NCBI RefSeq assembly: GCF_022539505.1
Contig: NC_061510.1
Span: forward strand, 224,772,043 to 224,836,042
DNA from: Lolium rigidum
Taxonomy: Eukaryota; Streptophyta; Magnoliopsida; Poales; Poaceae
Direction of reading: 5' to 3'
DNA: 64,000 nucleotides
Within the stretch, counting starts at the first letter, position 1; each line of letters begins with the position of its first letter. The position numbers and the translations under genes were made by a program. Shown piece after piece: positions 12,887 to 24,417 of this stretch. Below the pieces are notes generated by a model. That model did no database searches. It saw only the letters and a list, made by a program, of their open reading frames with translations, and was not told the origin of the DNA.

Positions 12887-13289
12887 AAGTTTATTTATCC
12901 TTGTCGAATTTTTCTTGATGGTGGGGTTATATATATTGTAAACACAGTCTATATTGTAAAGCAGCTGATACATTTTTTCTTTTTATCAAGCCCCCGAGCC
13001 TTTTGTTGGTCAGTGCTTATATCTTTGTTGGTTTGTGAGCTATTTTTGCGCCATGGTAAGTAACTATTTTGCGGAATTTTATATATTGTTGTCGCGGGTT
13101 ATGAGCCCCCGAGCCTGTCGATGAAAAAGATGTATGTCATCAATATCTTTACTATATTGTAGTACCGCGAGCCCGCCTCATTAAAAACCTTTCAGCCCCA
13201 CTCGGTGCCCTGAGAGGAAAAGAGTGCGTCTGAAAACTCGCGGGCGTTTCAGTATATTGTATGTTTACAAAGAGGATTATATTTTGTCT
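12887..13289. other. Intergenic tail-to-tail region of element A
   Basis: This lies between the stop of the plus-strand accessory gene and the end of the minus-strand integrase. It contains two copies of an AGCCCCCGAGCC-like motif on the plus strand (about 12989 and 13104) and several ATATTGTA repeats. It would hold the 3' UTRs of both convergent transcripts. No ORF is supported. Confidence 0.5.
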
Positions 13290-13558
13290 TCAAGCATAAA
13301 ATCGCCTAAGTTGCGCCACGTTCCAAGGATTTGGCTCGGCGACTCCTGTCTTCTTGTCCTTTATTCTGTATTCTCCTCCTTCAATTACTTCTGTGACGAT
13401 GTATGGGCCAATCCATGGCGACTCGAGTTTTTCATGGCTATTTTGCGTAAGCCGAAGAACTAAGTCGCCTACCTGGAAGGATCTTGGTCGCAAACGTCGA
13501 CTGTGGTAGTTTTCAGATCTTGCTGGTACTTGGTGACTCGTGACAGTACTTCGTCTCG
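13290..13558 (-). pseudogene. Integrase C-terminal (GPY/F) domain of element A
   Basis: On the minus strand the product has FQVGDLVLRL, then a SPWIGPYIVTEV segment and a YRIKD motif, typical of the GPY/F module of Ty3/gypsy integrases, ending at a stop at 13290. It joins the integrase core at 22060-22861 once element G and its AGCTT duplication are removed. A one-base loss in an A run near 13518 shifts the frame between the core and this domain. Confidence 0.8.
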
Positions 13559-13563
13559 AGCTT

Positions 13564-14286
13564 TGTCGTCGTGGTGAACAGACAGATGCCATAGGATGGC
13601 TTAAGTTGGGGCCGAATGGACGCAAGAGGATTCGGGGGAGGGTTTGTGATTAGATGGGATGAAGTTCCGGATGGTTTCCTCAAGAACTTAGCCAAGGCTA
13701 GAGGTTGAAGAAGAAAGACATAAGGAAGAACTCGCTCTAGATCATGTTCTTTATTGATCTCCACGAGGTTACAAGTTTCTCGGCACGGGTGTTCGTCTAT
13801 GCATACATCTCTTCGTCCGTGCCCGTGAAGAGGGCTGCCCCTCTCCTTATATAGGGGAGAGGGTGGCTTACAGGGCAAGAAACCCTAATGGCATCTTTGA
13901 CTAGACAAACTACTTTACAAAGCTACTTTAATCATAGATGACACCGGGGTCTTCTTTAATCAGGGATGCTGACGTCCTCCGGCTTCTTTCATCGTCATCC
14001 TACTCTTTATCGTCAGCCCTTCGTTTAAAGCTACTTTGCTTAGCTCACCTTTGTCTTCTAGCTCTGGAGAGAATCTTTGACCAGTCCTGCCGACTTGCTC
14101 TTCTTTCCGGTAGCCCGGTGTCTTCTTTACCCGGTTCCGGCATACCCCTCTTGGGGATACCGGCTTAGCCTCACTTAGCCAATTTCTTATCTTTGTGCTC
14201 CGGTACGAACATTAAACCGGTATCTTGATGGCTCAAACCATCCGGTTTGGCATGCCTTTGGCATACCGGGGGTCATCCCCCCAACA
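13564..14286 (-). repeat. 3' LTR of element G
   Basis: On the plus strand it runs TGTCGTCGTGG to CCCCCCAACA. The minus-strand TATA box (TATATAAGG) is at 13845-13853, inside a near-palindrome with CCCTCTCC arms. It carries CCACGAGG where the partner LTR has CCACAGG. Confidence 0.9.
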
Positions 14287-14741
14287 TTAGTCCCCGAAGC
14301 TGGTATAGTCTGGCGGATTCTATCCAACATGCCATGCCAGGTTCTCACGTCTTTGGATACCGGTTTAATCCATCCGGTGCTGAGCTTAGATCCGGCATCT
14401 TTGCCCGGACTCACATTATTTCTCTTAGCAAGGCATTTTCCGGTATCTTATCCTCCGGCATCTTAGTCATTAACTCTTTCCTCGACGAAGTTGAGAATTT
14501 CTCGGGTACTGTGCCTGTCAGTGACATGCGCACTGTGTCTGACGCGCCAGTGTCAAGGGTCACTTCACTTCGGCTTCTGCGCCTGCATTTATGGCGCCAC
14601 ACCGGATCCTCGCGGCCGTTCCAGATCCGTGTGGCCTCCCTGTGGCATGTTGTTTTCCGCGCGTGTATCCGCACGCCACGTGGCGGCCCACGAGGCGAAC
14701 CGCCGCGGCCCGACGGTTTTCGGCCCACTACCCCTTCTCTC

Positions 14742-14750
14742 TATATAAGG
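14742..14750 (+). promoter_or_regulatory. Plus-strand TATA box for the accessory gene of element G
   Basis: TATATAAGG, preceded by a CTTCTCTC stretch and followed by a CT-rich leader (14761-15050), lies ~480 bases upstream of the first ATG of the gene. This suggests a promoter independent of the LTR, which fires on the other strand. Confidence 0.55.
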
Positions 14751-15225
14751 GCGGAGTGGTTCATCTTCATCCTCTTCTTCGCATTCCCCACTTCTTCACG
14801 CACAGTGCCTTTGCCCTCTGCGCCTCTGCCGCTCCGTTCGCCGTTCGAGCTCCGCCGCCCGACGAACCTCTATTACTGCTCCGCCGGACGCCGCTGAACT
14901 TCATCGCGCGAAGAACCTCTGCGGTGCTCCTGTCACAGTCACGGCATTGGTGCTTCCTCAAGCTTTTCTCCACCTCACCACCGGCGGACCTCCTCGCCAA
15001 CCGCAAGCTCACCATTTCACCGGCGAGCCACTTCTTCTGCGACTCCTCCGCCTCAGGTTAGGCCTGATACATCTTTACCTCTTCTCTCTTAGCTTTCCAG
15101 ATCTTGGGCCGGTAGAGTATTTATCCCCTCTTTATTTTGCTTTTTCTCTTACTCGTAGATCTTCGCGCGAGGGTCTGTTTGGGGAAAACTGTTTTTCGGT
15201 AGATTCCGGTGTCGTCCGTATCTAT

Positions 15226-18200
15226 ATGTCTAGCGAAGAATCTCTTCTTGCCTCCTCTTCTAGTAGTCAAGGCAAGTAGCACTTCCGACGGGCTAACCGA
15301 AGATCTCGCCCGGATGGAAATGGAATCCAGCAAGGATCAAGAGGTCGGCACCTCCAGCCGGGCCCCCGGAAAGGATCTTTCCGGTATCACACGCGGAGCC
15401 TGGAGAGGTTCCGACGTGACTCAACACGAGATCGACTGGCTTTACCGGTCCAGGAGGATACCGGAAGGAGTCTCCTGCCGGCTTCCTCGTGACGAGATCG
15501 AAACGGTCCTTGAACCCGGTGAGGTCGTTGTTTTCCTTGCTCACTTTGAGCGTGGCTTCGGCCTTCCTGCCTCCGATTTCTTCCGCCAATTCCTCGATTT
15601 TTATCGACTCCAGCCTCACCACCTTCCCGGCAATGCCGTTTTTTATCTTTCTTGTTTTGTGGCCTTCATGGAAGGCTACATCGGCATCCGTCCCGCTCGC
15701 GAGACGTTTGCCCGCTTCTTTCTCTCCGGATCAACTCGGTCCAGTGGCAAGGACATTCCCAAGCCCAAACCCCCGTACAATGCGGGTCTTGAATCATCGG
15801 CTCCCGCCAAGGGAGCCCCTTTTTTAAGTTCAGCGGCCTGGAGTCTTGCCGGTTGTGGCAGACAACGTTCTTCTACGTGAAGAACAAGAGCGCCACTGAT
15901 CTCATCAACTTGCCGCCCTTCAATCCGGCGCCACCCGCCAAGATCAACTGGAACTACAACCCTGGTACGGATCACATAGAGACGAACCGGGTTGTACGCT
16001 TCATGTTGAAGCTGATGAACGAGACCAACATTTGCTCCAACGATATTATCCGCACCTTCATCAGCCGCCGGGTGCTTCCCCTCAAGCGTCGCGTTCACAA
16101 GATGAGCGAGATGTACGGCCCTAGCGATCCCACCAAGATCACCGGCCTGCCCTTGAGCAAGGCAGATGTGGTCCTGAAGGCTAGCCAAATATGCCAAACG
16201 GACATGCCGGTTGACTGGGAGTGGGGCCTCCGGCCTCTCAGTTCCACTAACCCTTCGACCCAAGAAGTAAGAAATTACGCAACTCGGGCCGGTTTACCGG
16301 TAACTTTTATACTACGTCTAACATTTTTTCTTGTTTGTTTTTAGGCCAAGGACCGCTTCCCCCGCATTGACTCAGACCGGCGAGGCCCTTGCCAGAAGCG
16401 TGCTCTTGACAAGTTCGACCCGGACCCTTTCATTCATTGGCAGGACCTGAAGATGGGCCGGACTCCAGCCTCGCGCCTCGGCAAATCTCCACCGGAGCCA
16501 GCCGGTTCGTCTGACGACCTGAGCTCGGTTGAGGTAGCTCTTCCTTTTGATCTCTCATATTCTTCTGTTACCTATCTCCTTCTGTAGACGTTCCCTCAGC
16601 TAGCTCCGAACCACAGGTCCACGAGCACGTGCCTCCTCTGCAGGCCGAGGTCGGGGATGAGTTCCTGAATAAGCTCATGCCCCAGAGCAAGAAGAATAAG
16701 ACGCCTGCTGCTGACGCTGGCCCTAGCCATGCTCCTCCTGCCAAACACCCTCGGACGGAAGTCCTCGGGGGAAAGCAGGTAGGCACGAAGCGCTACAAGC
16801 ATAAGCAGATGCCGGTTTCTTCCGGGTAAGTTCTTTATTTCTCTTTTTGTTTGCTTTGTCCTTACCAAGTTCTTTTCCGGTTGCCTTTTTTCCAACCCTT
16901 TCTTTTTCTCTCTTTCAGCCCCGCGCTCAAGCTTGGCTCCAAGCCGGAGGGCTCTGCCGGCTCCGCAAGGACCTCAACTCCTCCTCCTCACTCAAGCCCG
17001 ACACCATCTCGGTGCCGGCAACACCTTCCGCCCCCCTCCGGGAGGCACCACAAGTTCGGGGCGCGCGGCCCCTACACCTCCTGATCACCGCGCGGAGGAG
17101 GATCTCACCTCCCCTCCTGAGACCCAAGACACCGGCACCAGCAACACCGGCGCCGACGACGAAACTGCCGGGCAGGCGGAACCTCTGGTTCCTCCTGGCC
17201 CGAAGAAGAAGAAGAAGCAGCCAAGCTCTTCCCCCAGCAAGGCCGCGCCGGATACTTCCGCGCCGGCCTCTTCTGCACCGCACCCGGAAGCTCCTACCCT
17301 CGAGCCTACCGGGACTACTCCAACACCGCCGCCAAGCCAAGGACCTCCCGCGGCCAAGCCAAAGCCGCCACCGGCGACCCCCAAGATCACCCAGTTCTTC
17401 AAGCCGGGGGCTTCCCGGGGAAAGGCCGTGGATGGCAGCGCCTCAACCGGCTCGCAGTCTCTAGTGCTGCACGTCAGCCCTGCTGCTGCTGCGGTCCCAG
17501 AAAAACCTTCCGGCCTCCTGGGCCGGATCGTTGAGCTGAAGCGCGAAGGCCGGGACCTGGGGCACCTTCTCCCCTATGCCCAAAAATGGAACGATGCGGA
17601 CATCTCTGCATCCACCCGCAGCTTGGGGAAGTACCGCCTTCCAGCGCCAGATCCTGCTGGGCCCCGGTCCACTCAAGAACACTTCATGCGGCTCAAGCGT
17701 GCCGTGAAGGAGTTCGACAGTGCGTGGTATGACGCCACCAGCAACGTGGTGGTAAGTTTCGCCAATCTTCTTGTAACTTTTTGTTGATGCCGGTTTCTTT
17801 CTTCCTTGTCTATCCTCCCAGTCCCCGAGTTTCGTGTTGAGAGCATAGCTCTTAGCGCGAAACTTAACTAGAAACGCGCGAAACCGGCATAGCCAGTCCC
17901 CGAGTTTCGGGTTAAGATCTTTGCTCTTAGCGCGAAACTTAACTAGAAACGCGCGAAACCGGCATAGCCACTCCCCGAGTTTCGGGTTAAGATCTTTGCT
18001 CTTAGCGCGAAACTTAACTAGAAACGCGCGAAACCGGCATAGCCAGTCCCCGAGTTTCGGGTTAAGATCTTTGCTCTTAGCGCGAAACTTAACTAGAAAC
18101 GCGCGAAACCGGCATAGCCAGTCCCCGAGTTTCGGGTTGATAACATGATTTCTTTCTTTCTCATAATTATTTTCCTTTGAACAGAGCACCGCGGATGCCC

Positions 18201-19531
18201 GGAAGCAGCTCTTCGAGGAGCTTCTCTGGGAGCATCGGGACCTTGCCGAGGCCCACAACCACTGCCAAGGTTTATTTCCTTTCTTTTCCTCCGGCATCTT
18301 TTTACCGGAATGTTTCCTTCTTTAACACTTATGCATCTTTTGTTCAACAGCTGTCCCGGAAGCTACCCTTGAGGCCCTCAAGGCCCAGATCGCCACTCTC
18401 CAAGGTATCACTTTTTCTTTTCCGGTTAACTCGTTCTTTCCTCATTTTATCAACTTCCACTTTGCTAACAGTTTTCTTTCCGGTGCTTAGGCGAAAAGGA
18501 GCAGCTCATCCAGCAGAAGATCGGGAGGACCCGAGCGCCCGTAAAACCAGCTACAAGGAGCTCAAGGAACAGGCCATGCAGGCCAGGCTCCAGCATGATC
18601 AAGATCTGAAGGACGCCAAGGCCGCAGCCGAGGCCAGGCTGGCGGAGGTCGTGGATGATTCCACGAACTCCAACGCGGTGCTGATGACAGAGCTGGAGGA
18701 GGAGAGGAAGGCGCGGAAAGCGGCGGAGCACCACATTGAAGTCATGACCACTGACCATAAAGAATATGATCGGCTGGTCATGCAGATTGACGCGCTGGCT
18801 CTCCGTAAGCTCTTGCCTTGTCCCTTCTTTCGCTTATAAGCTTTTCCTGCATCCGTGTTCCTTTTCCTTCCGGCAGATTGTTTTCCGGTATCTTATGCTT
18901 ATGCTTTTCCCTTCTTCCAGTAGAACACTTCCCGGACTCCCAGGCACACGCCGTGAAAAAGGTGATGGAGGATCGGGTGGCGCGGGAATTCCCCAACATG
19001 GACGCGCACTGGGACGGGTACGACTATCTGGTCACCCTCTCCGCTCGAGTCCAACACATGCGCTCAGTGGACCGGACCCTTGTCGATCTACCGGACGCCG
19101 CCATCCAAATTTTCAAGGTGCTGTGGCCTGAAGAGGCTATGCCAGCCAACATCACCCTCACCGCCAGCCGGCTAAAGGAGGCAGGGCGCCGGATTCGTGA
19201 GTGGCAGTGTTCCGCAGCTCGCGCTGGAGCTGACACCGCGCTGCGCTCCGCGTGCTCCTGGTACCCGGACTTGGATCTGGATGCACTCCAAGGCGTGCGC
19301 CAAGACGCTCCAACGGACGTGGACCCGGTTCTTACCGCGAAGCGGCGGGATCGGGCCTACCGGCTCGCTGAGTACGCCCAGGTCCGCACCTTCATCCCGC
19401 TCCCTCCTGATGTCAAGGACTACCTCAGCGATGAGGAGGAAGAAGAGGAAGATGAAGATGAGGGTGCCGAGGACGTGCTGCCCGAAGCTCCCGAGGCCAA
19501 CGCTGCTCCCCCTGAAGCTCATGTTGCTTGA
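15226..19531 (+). pseudogene. Eight-exon PF04195-class accessory gene of element G
   Basis: The probable start ATG at 15226 gives MSSEESLLASSSSS. The PF04195-like core is at about 15460-15720 (VVFLAHFERGFGLPASDFFR, FYRLQPHHLPGN, FMEGYIGIRPARETFARFF). It continues at 15853-16266 with TTFFYVKNKS and a VLPLKRRVHKM motif. Introns with GT/AG ends are at 16267-16344, 16534-16585, 16826-16918, 17752-18184, 18270-18350, 18405-18490 and 18805-18920. Exon 4 is Pro/Thr/Ala/Lys-rich and probably disordered; exons 5-7 form a coiled coil. Exon 8 is a helical domain ending in an acidic tail before TGA 19529-19531. Lesions include frameshifts near 15270, 15718 and 18540 and an in-frame TGA near 15790. It lies antisense to the integrase of the same element. 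Function is unknown; such extra ORFs are known in Tat-lineage elements. Confidence 0.8.
17820..18139. repeat. 75-bp tandem repeat (4.3 copies) in intron 4
   Basis: Units begin at 17820, 17895, 17970, 18045 and (partial) 18120, each starting with a CCCCGAGTTTCG core and ending ACCGGCATAGCC. Units 2-4 are almost identical and unit 1 is more divergent. Each unit holds a GCGCGAAACTTAACTAG block followed by AAACGCGCG. The period is a multiple of three and the antisense strand is open across it. Confidence 0.95.
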
Positions 19532-20274
19532 ATACTGCCTGTTAACTGATTGCCTGTGATAGGCTTGCCCTGTTAAACTTGGAAACATTGCCTGTTAAAT
19601 TCTACCCCGTATGCCGGGGTCTATGATGTAAAACTTAATCTCTATTTTGGTTGTGGTACAACAGTTTATGCCGGTGTCTTGCATACCGGTAACTTATTAA
19701 GCTATGTTGGTTTGCTACTTAGCACTTTGCTTATCGTTCCAATTTTGTCTTGCACTGCAATGATTCCGAAATTGTTTCCGCATCCAATTCGATGCACACT
19801 TGGCTCTTTTGCTTTGGCTCTGCCTACCTTCTCTGGGCGTTTTTGGCGTATGAGCACAAAGTTCTTTTACCAAGCAAGCACTTTCTTGAACTTAGAAATA
19901 ACTCGAAATTTTGCAAAAAACCGGTATAACCGGGGTTAGTCAAATTTTTCCGGATTGTTCTTTCCCGCTCTCCCTCTTTGCAGTTCATGTGCTTATCCCC
20001 TACCGGTTTATCTTGCTTGCCATGAAGCCGGGTTGCGGACAACAGCAGAGTCGAAGACTCCGGTAGGGTTTAGCACACTACTAAACCGGAAAGAAAAAAT
20101 GTTCAATAAGCAACCGGTAAACTGAAAAAATAAACAAGTTACATGCAACTTTAGTGGGGTAGTCCCCGAGACTCATTCGAGGTTCCGACATCTTTTATTC
20201 ATAGCAAATAAGGTACAAAAAGGAACTTCTTACACCACAACTTCAAGAGTAGAAAGGACGCAACAAAGCTACAT
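19532..20274. other. Region between accessory gene and integrase end, element G
   Basis: This holds the 3' end of the plus-strand accessory transcript and the 3' end of the minus-strand pol transcript, meeting tail to tail. Several short ACCGGTA/TACCGG motifs recur (for example 19684, 19919, 20003, 20115). I see no gene. Confidence 0.5.
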
Positions 20275-21310
20275 TCCATGGACGCTTGGTCTCCTCTCCG
20301 GACTCCGTCCGCCTTTCCTTTCTTCCATTCCCGTGCATCAATCGTGTAGTAGGCATCATTGTGGAGAGCCTTGCTCACAATGAAAGGCCCTTCCCACGGA
20401 GGGGAAAGCTTGTGCCGGCCTTCAGCTGCGCCGCACTGTGCGTAGCACCGTGTCTCCTTCCCGGAACACCCTCGGGTTAACCTTCCGACTGTGATAGCGT
20501 CCGAGGTTTTACTCGGTAAATGGCTGTTCTTGCCAAAGCTAGTTCTCTTGCTTCTTCTAGCAAGTCCACATCGTTTTCTCGGCCTCCTTTACCTCTTCTT
20601 CGGTATAGAGTTGCACCCTTGGTGAATCATGGAGAATGTCGGTTGGTATGACCGCTTCTGCTCCATAAACCATAAAGAATGGAGTGTATCCGGTAGACCG
20701 GTTTGGAGTTGTTCTTATACTCCACAGTACTGATGGTAGCTCATCGAGCCAACACCCCGGCGACTTTTCCACCGCATCGATGAGTCTTGGTTTGATACCG
20801 GAAAGTACCAAAGCGTTTGTCCTTTCAACTTGGCCATTGCCTTGTGGGTGTGCGACTGAGCACAAATCCAACCGGATGTTGTTGTCCTCACAAAATCTTT
20901 TGAACTCACCTTGAGAAAAGTTTGTGCCATTGTCAGTGATAATGCTATGTGGGTATCCATACCGCAAGATAACATCTTTTAAAAATTTCACCGCTGTGCG
21001 CCCATCACACTTTGCAATGGGTTTTACCTCTAGCCACTTGGTGAATTTATCCACCATAACCAAGATGTGGGTCATGTTTCCCCTTGCGGTTTTGAATGGG
21101 CCAACCATGTCTAGGCACCAAACGGCAAACGGCCAAGTTAGCGGTATTGTTTTTAAGCCGGAGGCTGGGGTATGATTTTGCTTGGCGTACCTCTGGCACC
21201 CATTGCATTTTCTTACCAGATCCTCCGCGTTCTCCAAAGCCGTGGGCCAATAGAACCCGTGTCGGAATACTTTTGCCACCAGCGCCCTTGACGAAGCGTG
21301 ATGCCCACAC
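20275..21310 (-). pseudogene. Integrase remnant of element G
   Basis: On the minus strand, a truncated zinc-binding HHCC module (GHHASSRALVAKVF, then CNGCQRYAK) leads into the catalytic core. D1 is in WCLDMVGPFK, D2 in IITDNGTNFSQ and E in HPQGNGQVERTN. LPSVLWSIRTTPNRSTG and a VYGAEAVIPTD motif follow. The GPY/F region (SPPWEGPFIVSKAL) is recognisable at about 20275-20420 but in other frames, so the C terminus is frameshifted. The N terminus is fused almost directly to the primer-binding region, so upstream pol domains are absent. As it stands the element could only have moved with proteins supplied in trans, unless the deletion came after insertion. Confidence 0.85.
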
Positions 21311-21330
21311 TCCCCACGGTGGGCGCCAAC

Positions 21331-22054
21331 TGTCGTCGTGGTGAACAGACAGATGCCATAGGATGGCTTAAGTTGGGGCCGAATGGACGCAAGAGGATTC
21401 GGGGGAGGGTTTGTGATTAGATGGGATGAACTTCCGGATGGTTTCCTCAAGAACTTAGCCAAGGCTAGAGGTTGAAGAAGAAAGACATAAGAAAGAACTC
21501 GCTCTAGATCATGTTCTTTATTGATCTCCACAGGTTACAAGTTTCTCAGTACATGTGTTCTTCTATGCATACATCTCTTCATCCGTGCCCGTGAAGAGGG
21601 CTGCCCCCTCTCCTTATATAGGGGAGAGGGTGGCCTACAGGGCAAGAAACCCTAATGGCATCTTTGACTAGACAAACTACTTTACAAAGCTACTTTAATC
21701 ATAGATGACACCGGGGTCTTCTTTAATCGTGGATGCCGACGTCCTCCGGCTTCTTTCATCGTCATCCTCCTCTTTATCGTCAGCCCTTCGTTTAAAGCTA
21801 CTTTGCTTAGCTCACCTTTGTGTTCTAGCTCGGAGAGAATCTTTGACCAGATCCCCGCCGACTTGCTCTTCTTTCCGGTAGCCCGGTGTCTTCTTTACCC
21901 GGTTCCGGCATACCCCTCTTGGGGATACCGGCTTAGCCTCACTTAGCCAACTTCTTATCTTTGTGCTCCGGTATGAACATTAAACCGGTATCTTGATGAC
22001 TCAAACCATCCGGTTTGGCATGCCTTTGGCATACCGGGGGTCATCCCCCCAACA
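21331..22054 (-). repeat. 5' LTR of element G
   Basis: It has the same TGTCGTCG...CCCCAACA ends as the left copy. The minus-strand TATA box is at 21612-21620. The adjacent primer-binding region is at about 21312-21330. Confidence 0.9.
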
Positions 22055-22059
22055 AGCTT

Positions 22060-22861
22060 CATCGAGTGCATCGACATCGTCCTCCAATGCCTTTCTAGAG
22101 GTTTCTTCATCGTATTCCGCCAGTCTTGGGGAATTGTGTTCTATTTCTATCGGCATCACTGCCTTCGCTCCATGAACCAGGAAAAACGGAGTTTCCTGTG
22201 TCGCTGTATTTGGTGTTGTTCGAATACTCCATAACACGCTGGGCAACTCCTCTGGCCATGTGTGTCGAGCTTTCTCCAATGGTGTTAGTAGACGTTTTTT
22301 GATGCCATTGCAGATGATACCGTTGGCTTTCTCGACTTGACCATTGGTCTGCGGGTGCGCAACTGATGCAAAGTGTAGTTTGATGCCTACTTTTGCACAA
22401 TAAGCTTTGAACTCCTTAGATGTGAAATTGCTGCCGTTGTCTGTGACTATGCCATGGGGGACTCCAAATCGGAGATACTCTTCACGAACTTGATTGCAGA
22501 TGCTGCATCTGGTGAATTTATCGGTTTCGCTTCTATCCACTTCGTGAACTTGTTGACAGGTACGAGCATATACTCGTATCCTCCTGGCCAAGCTTTGTGT
22601 AATTTTCCCACCATATCAAGACCCCACTGCGCAAAGGGCCATGACAACGGTATTGGCATCAACTCTGCTGCCGGAGAATGAGGTTTTGCGGAAAATCTCT
22701 GGCACGCGTCACAGGTACGTACTATATCCTTTGCATCCTCAATTGCTGTTAACAAATAGAACCCTGCTCTGAAAACCTTGGCTGCTATAGCTCGACTCCT
22801 TGCGTGGTGTCCACACACCCCTTCGTGTACATCCTTCAAAATTAGCAGTCCTTCTTCGGGT
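22060..22861 (-). pseudogene. Integrase zinc-binding and catalytic core of element A
   Basis: On the minus strand, an HHCC module (GHHARSRAIAAKVF, CDACQRFSAK) is followed by the DDE core. D1 is in WGLDMVGKLH, D2 in IVTDNGSNFTS and E in HPQTNGQVEKAN, with LPSVLWSIRTTPNTATQ further on. A frameshift near 22480 separates the first part from the second. The protein runs into element G at 22059 and its C terminus is at 13290-13558; its N-terminal linker lies beyond element B at 30666. The domains are typical of Ty3/gypsy elements. Confidence 0.85.
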
Positions 22862-22866
22862 GTGAC

Positions 22867-24184
22867 TGATACGTCTCCAACGTATCTATAATTTCTGATG
22901 TTCCATGCTTATATTATACCAATTGCTACATGTTTTATATACACTTTATATCATTTTTATGCGTTTTTCGGACTAACCTATTAACAAGATGCCGAAGTGC
23001 CGCTCTCGTTTTCTCGCTATTTTTGGTTCCGTAAAATTACTTCGCGAATATTCTCGGAATTGCGCGAAACAAAAGGCCACGTCCCTATTTTTCCAGAAGC
23101 TTCACGGAGTCCGAAGGAGAGACGAAGGGGGGCCACGAGCTGGCCACCTCATAGGGTGGCGCGGCCCTACCTTCTGCCGCGCCGCCAGATGGGGTGGGCC
23201 CCTCGGGACTCCACCGATGCTGCCACTTCGCCTATATATTGCCCCAGATGCGAAAATCCTAAATAATCCAGTCATATTCCACCAAGGGTTCCGCAGAGCC
23301 GCCGCCATCGACGACAAGTTTCGGGGGACGGAATCTCTGTTCCGGCACGCCGCCGGGACGGGGAATGTCCCCCGGAGTCATCTCCATCGACACCACCGCC
23401 ATCTTCATCGCCGCTGCTGACTCCCATGATGAGGAGCGAGTAGTTCTCCCCCGAGGCTGAGGGCTCTACCGGTAGCTATGTGGTTCATCTCTCTCTCCCA
23501 TGGTGTGATCTTTATGTGATCATGAGCTTTGTAATCTAGTTGAATATGTAGATGTTCCTCTTGTCTATTATGCACTCTAGAGGTTACTTTAATATGAACT
23601 CCGGAGTCACTCTCCACGGTGTGATGGTAACAGTGTGCGCATTGTGTGTGATTCCTTTATGACGTTGTGGAGCTTGTTTACTCCGGCTTGAGGTGTGCTT
23701 TTGCAGCCCTACACAATGAATGGTGTTTGTTATCCAACAAGAGAATGTTTGAGAGTAGCATTTATTTATTCAATTATGTGATCATTGTTGAGAGTGTCCA
23801 CTAGTGAAAGTATGATCCCTAGGCCTTGTTTCTAAGCATTGAAACACCGTTTCCAACAAGTTCTGCTACATGTTCGATTGCTGCCATTTTTATTTCAGAT
23901 TGCAATTACTACTTATAATCATCCATATTACTTGTATTTCACTATCTATTCGCCGAACTAGTGCACCTATACATCTGACAAGTGTATTAGGTGTGTTGGG
24001 GACACAAGAGACTTCTTGTATCTTAATTGCAGGGTTGTTTGAGAAGGATATCTTTGACCTCTACCTCCCTGAGTTCGATAAACCTTGGGTGATTCACTTA
24101 AGGGAAACTTGCTGCTGTTCTACAAACCTCTGCTCTTGGAGGCCCAACACTGTCTACAGTGAATAGAAGCGTGCGTAGACATCA
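22867..24184 (+). repeat. 5' LTR of element B
   Basis: It begins TGATACGTCTCCAACGTATC and ends GTAGACATCA. A CTATATATT TATA-like box at 23232 is followed by a GC-rich leader. It supplies the 17 bases expected in the N gap of the right LTR. Confidence 0.9.
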
Positions 24185-24417
24185 AGCTATTTTCTCGGCG
24201 CCGTTGCGGGGAGGTAAGGTAAAAGGTATTCACATCCTCCGACTACTAAGCTATTTCCTAGCACTGTTGCCGGTGTGTGAGTGCTCAAAGCTATTTCCTT
24301 TAGATTCTGCAATTATATCTTTTTGTTTCTTGTTTTTATTTCACTAGTTAGGCTTAATGGAAAACAACAACAAAAATTTGAGATCTTTATGAACTTTATA
24401 TTGAATTAGGACATGAT

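Larger units (their letters stand above)
13564..22054 (-). mobile_element. Element G: Tat-type gypsy deletion derivative with antisense accessory gene
   Basis: Two LTRs of ~724 bp (13564-14286 and 21331-22054) carry TG/CA ends and are flanked by perfect AGCTT duplications (13559-13563, 22055-22059). By eye the LTRs differ at about 20 or more positions, so they are roughly 97% identical. Pol lies on the minus strand, so the right LTR is the 5' LTR. A GGCGCCCACCGTGGGG primer-binding region follows it and is fused directly to the integrase zinc-binding domain; gag, protease, RT and RNase H are missing. The left part carries an eight-exon accessory gene on the plus strand. The element is inserted in the integrase gene of element A. 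Confidence 0.9.

Noticed and set aside
17820..18139. Satellite or CRISPR-like array
   Set aside because: The units are directly adjacent without spacers, number only four, and lie inside an intron.
17461..18297. 278-residue minus-strand ORF with 25-residue repeats
   Set aside because: It is antisense to an exon and an intron tandem repeat whose period is a multiple of three; there is no start context or family.
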